In this document: positions 5,590 to 7,392 of the stretch, piece by piece | Layout of the letters: each line of letters opens with the position of its first letter | Numbering within the stretch: position 1 is the first letter of the stretch | DNA from: an uncultured Paracoccaceae bacterium | GTDB taxonomy: Bacteria; Pseudomonadota; Alphaproteobacteria; Rhodobacterales; Rhodobacteraceae | Assembly: GCA_938038825.1 (NCBI GenBank) | Contig: CALHST010000208.1 | Span: 1 to 7,392 of the forward strand | Direction of reading: 5' to 3' | DNA: 7,392 nucleotides | Made by a program: the position numbers and the translations under genes | The notes under the pieces: generated by a model | Databases searched by the model: none | The model's input: only the letters and a program-made list of their open reading frames with translations | What the model was told of the DNA's origin: nothing

Positions 5590-6788
5590 CGCATTTTGAC
5601 GATCTTGAAACGCGCTCGCAAGACGCGCGTTTGGCATCCCAGACAGAGGCCTTTCTGGCCGCAGTATCTGCCGCACAAAACGTCGAGGGATCGTGCCTTG
5701 TTGCGGATGGCGCAGTGGCGGGTTTAGACGATTTGATCAAGCTTCCGGTGTTGCGGAAATCTCAGCTTGTGGAATGGCAGAAAGCGGCTCCGCCGTTTGG
5801 CGGGATGGTGGTCAAGAATGCGGCCCATATTTTTCAAAGCCCGGGGCCGATTTATGAACCTGGTGGGATCAGCCATGATTGGTGGCGCATGGGACGGTTT
5901 CTTCATGCGGTTGGGATCGGCAAAACGGACATTGTTCAGAACTGTTTTGGGTATCATTTGACACCTGCGGGCATGATTTTTGAAAGCGGTGCGCGCGCGG
6001 TTGGGGCTGCTGTGGTTCCTGCCGGAACGGGACAGACAGAGTTACAGGTGCAGGCAGCCAAAGACATTGGGGTGACATCCTATGCCGGAACGCCAGATTT
6101 CCTGAAGGTCATCTTGGACAAAGCCGAGGCGATGGGGAAGCGTTTGAACATTACCAAGGCTGCCGTGGGTGGTGGCGCCTTATTCCCGAGCTTGCGTCAG
6201 GAATATGCAGATCGCGGTATCAGTTGTTTGCAATGCTATGCCACTGCGGACCTTGGCAATATTGCCTATGAGAGTGCAGCGATGGACGGCATGATTGTCG
6301 ATGAAGGGGTGATCGTGGAAATTGTGACGCCCGGGACCGGGGATCCGGTGGTGCCGGGTGAGGTCGGGGAAGTTGTGGTGACCGCGTTGAACCTGGATTA
6401 TCCGTTGATCCGATTTGCGACTGGAGATCTGAGTGCGGTGTTGCCGGGGCAAAGCCCGTGTGGGCGCACGAACATGCGGATCAAGGGCTGGATGGGGCGT
6501 GCGGATCAGACAACTAAGATCAAAGGTATGTTTGTACGTCCCGAACAGGTCGCAGCTCTTGTGGCACGTCATGATGAGATTGTGAAAGCGCGGGTGATCG
6601 CTTCGCGCGATGGAGAGCAGGACGCAATGACAGTGCGGTTGGAAACAACGGGCGGAGATGCGCGCGCATTTGCCAACTCTGTTCGTGAAGTCCTTAAGCT
6701 AAAAGGCGACGTGGAAGTTGTGGTGCCGGGGAGCCTGCCCAAGGATGGGCTGGTGATCGAAGACACACGCTCCTATGACTCAGCCTGA
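5586..6788 (+). CDS. Phenylacetate-CoA ligase (PaaK)-like protein with atypical ATP-binding motifs
   Basis: Encodes 400 residues, slightly shorter than typical PaaK (about 430). PaaK enzymes activate aryl-acetates to acyl-adenylates and then CoA thioesters. Family features include KLPVLRKSQL (about 52-61), the YATAD element (218-222, where PaaK has Y-G-x-[ST]-E), DYPLIRFATGDL (271-282, the A7-like motif) and the hinge GRADQTTKIKGMFVRPEQV (304-322). Two hallmarks are missing. The P-loop S-S-G-T-T-G-x-P-T is replaced by IFQSPGPIYEPGG (82-94), and the C-terminal E-G-K-A lysine segment reads GSLPKDGLVIEDTR (382-395), without that lysine in the usual setting. It may still bind an acyl or adenylate ligand, use altered chemistry, or be non-catalytic. 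The start overlaps the upstream gene's stop (ATGA). It is transcribed with the transporter and probably acts on its imported acid. I give no paaK symbol because activity is uncertain. Confidence 0.85.
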   Translation: MTHFDDLETRSQDARLASQTEAFLAAVSAAQNVEGSCLVADGAVAGLDDLIKLPVLRKSQLVEWQKAAPPFGGMVVKNAAHIFQSPGPIYEPGGISHDWWRMGRFLHAVGIGKTDIVQNCFGYHLTPAGMIFESGARAVGAAVVPAGTGQTELQVQAAKDIGVTSYAGTPDFLKVILDKAEAMGKRLNITKAAVGGGALFPSLRQEYADRGISCLQCYATADLGNIAYESAAMDGMIVDEGVIVEIVTPGTGDPVVPGEVGEVVVTALNLDYPLIRFATGDLSAVLPGQSPCGRTNMRIKGWMGRADQTTKIKGMFVRPEQVAALVARHDEIVKARVIASRDGEQDAMTVRLETTGGDARAFANSVREVLKLKGDVEVVVPGSLPKDGLVIEDTRSYDSA

Positions 6789-6793
6789 GCCAA

Positions 6794-6816
6794 CGTGAGC
6801 TAAAGCTCACCTTACG
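6794..6816 (-). repeat. Palindromic intergenic repeat, copy B (inverted)
   Basis: A reverse-orientation copy of the element at 2949-2972 and 6837-6860, with core GTGAGCTAAAGCTCAC. Compared with the reverse complement of copy C over 23 positions, it differs at three. It begins five bases after the stop of the PaaK-like gene. Confidence 0.7.
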
Positions 6817-6859
6817 AACAACATCAGCCGTTATAATGTAGGGTGAGCTTCAGCTCACG
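6794..6859. terminator. Inverted repeat pair forming a long stem between convergent genes
   Basis: Copies B (6794-6816) and C (6837-6859) are inverted to each other across a 20-base spacer. As RNA they can pair over 23 positions: 20 Watson-Crick pairs, two G-U wobbles and one A-C mismatch at 6802/6851. Each half can also fold alone into a small GTGAGC/GCTCAC hairpin. The structure sits between the + strand PaaK-like gene (stop 6786-6788) and the - strand MFS gene (stop 6855-6857), a fitting place for a bidirectional terminator. No long T run follows on either strand, so it may instead be a 3'-end stabiliser or a REPIN-like mobile element. The structure is seen; the function is inferred. Confidence 0.6.
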
Positions 6860-6860
6860 C
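6837..6860 (+). repeat. Palindromic intergenic repeat, copy C
   Basis: Identical over 24 bases to copy A at 2949-2972, about 3.9 kb away; the flanks on both sides diverge immediately. Its right half overlaps the last alanine codon and stop codon of the minus-strand MFS gene. No transposase or RAYT-type gene is present in the window. Confidence 0.75.
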
Positions 6861-7392
6861 GCTGTTGCGGAATGTGATGCGGCGCAGCGCCAGCGCAAAT
6901 ATCAATACGCCCGCAACCCCGATAAGTGCGTACCACCACAAGATAGCCTGAATATCCGTCAAGGGCATGCTATCGACTTGCGAGGTGGAACCTGCGGCAA
7001 GTGCAAGACTGGCGGCAAACAACAGGCGTCCAAAGAAACTCTTTAGGGACATGAACGTCGCCCGCGTTTCATCTCCGAGAAGGGGTTGCAGGTGTGCGAC
7101 GATAAAGGGCGTCGACAGTGAATCCGGCACCATGCGCATCAACAATAACACAATCGCAAAAGCGGTCCCAAAAACAGACAGCGCCCAGGCAAGGCCCACT
7201 TGCATGGCAAACGCCACCACAAGCAACGCACCAAGCCCAATGCGGGCGCGCAACGCAGGCGCAATCAGGGACACCACAACGGACAGTCCCATCATCACCG
7301 CCGATACCGTGCCGCTGACCAGCGGGGCCTCTATCGCGATGTTTCCGGCATGGAGTGTTTCTGCGATGAAGGGTTGCCCAAAGACAAAAGGA
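6855..7392 (-). CDS. MFS transporter, C-terminal part (5' end outside window)
   Basis: The C-terminal 178 residues of a major facilitator superfamily permease. The minus-strand frame is open through the right edge, and the first ATG inside (complement of 7296-7298) is internal: upstream codons continue with in-family sequence (GQPFIAETLHAGNIAIEAPLVSGTVSA). Hydrophobic segments visible include AMMMGLSVVVSLIAPAL, LGALLVVAFAMQVGLAWAL and FGTAFAIVLLLMRMVP. They are followed by the loop HLQPLLGDETRATFMSLKSF, with the R-A-T-x-x-S pattern often seen before helix 11 in MFS exporters, and two final helices. About six of the usual twelve helices are covered. It ends ...RRITFRNSA with TGA (complement of 6855-6857) inside palindromic repeat copy C. 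It converges on the transporter/ligase cluster and is probably an independent unit. Substrate and direction cannot be told. Confidence 0.88.
   Translation of the reverse strand, partial: PFVFGQPFIAETLHAGNIAIEAPLVSGTVSAVMMGLSVVVSLIAPALRARIGLGALLVVAFAMQVGLAWALSVFGTAFAIVLLLMRMVPDSLSTPFIVAHLQPLLGDETRATFMSLKSFFGRLLFAASLALAAGSTSQVDSMPLTDIQAILWWYALIGVAGVLIFALALRRITFRNSA

Overview
This window looks like a chromosomal segment from a marine alphaproteobacterium of the Rhodobacteraceae/Roseobacter type. That placement rests on protein style, moderately high GC judged by eye, a short GTGAGC..GCTCAC intergenic palindrome family, and a GAGTATTT..ATGAAG motif after a hairpin. It is recognition from memory, not a database result.

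Most of the window is part of a branched-chain-amino-acid-type (Liv/HAAT) ABC importer cluster read on the + strand. In order it holds a LivH-type permease whose 5' end lies outside the window (1-858), a LivM-type permease (1801-2877), a periplasmic substrate-binding protein with a signal peptide (3011-4288), and a LivF-type ATPase (4366-5190). These are followed by a small DUF6958-like protein (5299-5589) and a phenylacetate-CoA-ligase (PaaK)-like protein (5586-6788) that overlaps it by an ATGA junction. The second ATPase, LivG, is not present and is presumably upstream. A high-affinity importer next to an acyl-CoA-ligase homologue suggests uptake of a carboxylic acid coupled to later activation or handling. 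The substrate cannot be read from the sequence, and the ligase homologue lacks the usual ATP P-loop and the C-terminal catalytic lysine.

Two things break the cluster's continuity. First, a pair of small minus-strand genes (875-1120 and 1213-1530), both encoding two-helix membrane proteins and one with a SHOCT-like N-terminus, sits between livH and livM. The 270-base gap before livM carries three dyad symmetries. Second, the gaps on both sides of the binding-protein gene carry RNA hairpins, which may allow that gene to be expressed differently from the membrane and ATPase genes.

Downstream, the ligase gene converges with a minus-strand MFS transporter whose 5' part runs off the right edge. 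The convergent gap holds two inverted copies of the palindromic repeat, able to form a 23-bp stem. A further copy, identical over 24 bases to one of these, lies between livM and the binding-protein gene. No rRNA, tRNA, CRISPR array, insertion sequence or phage gene was seen.
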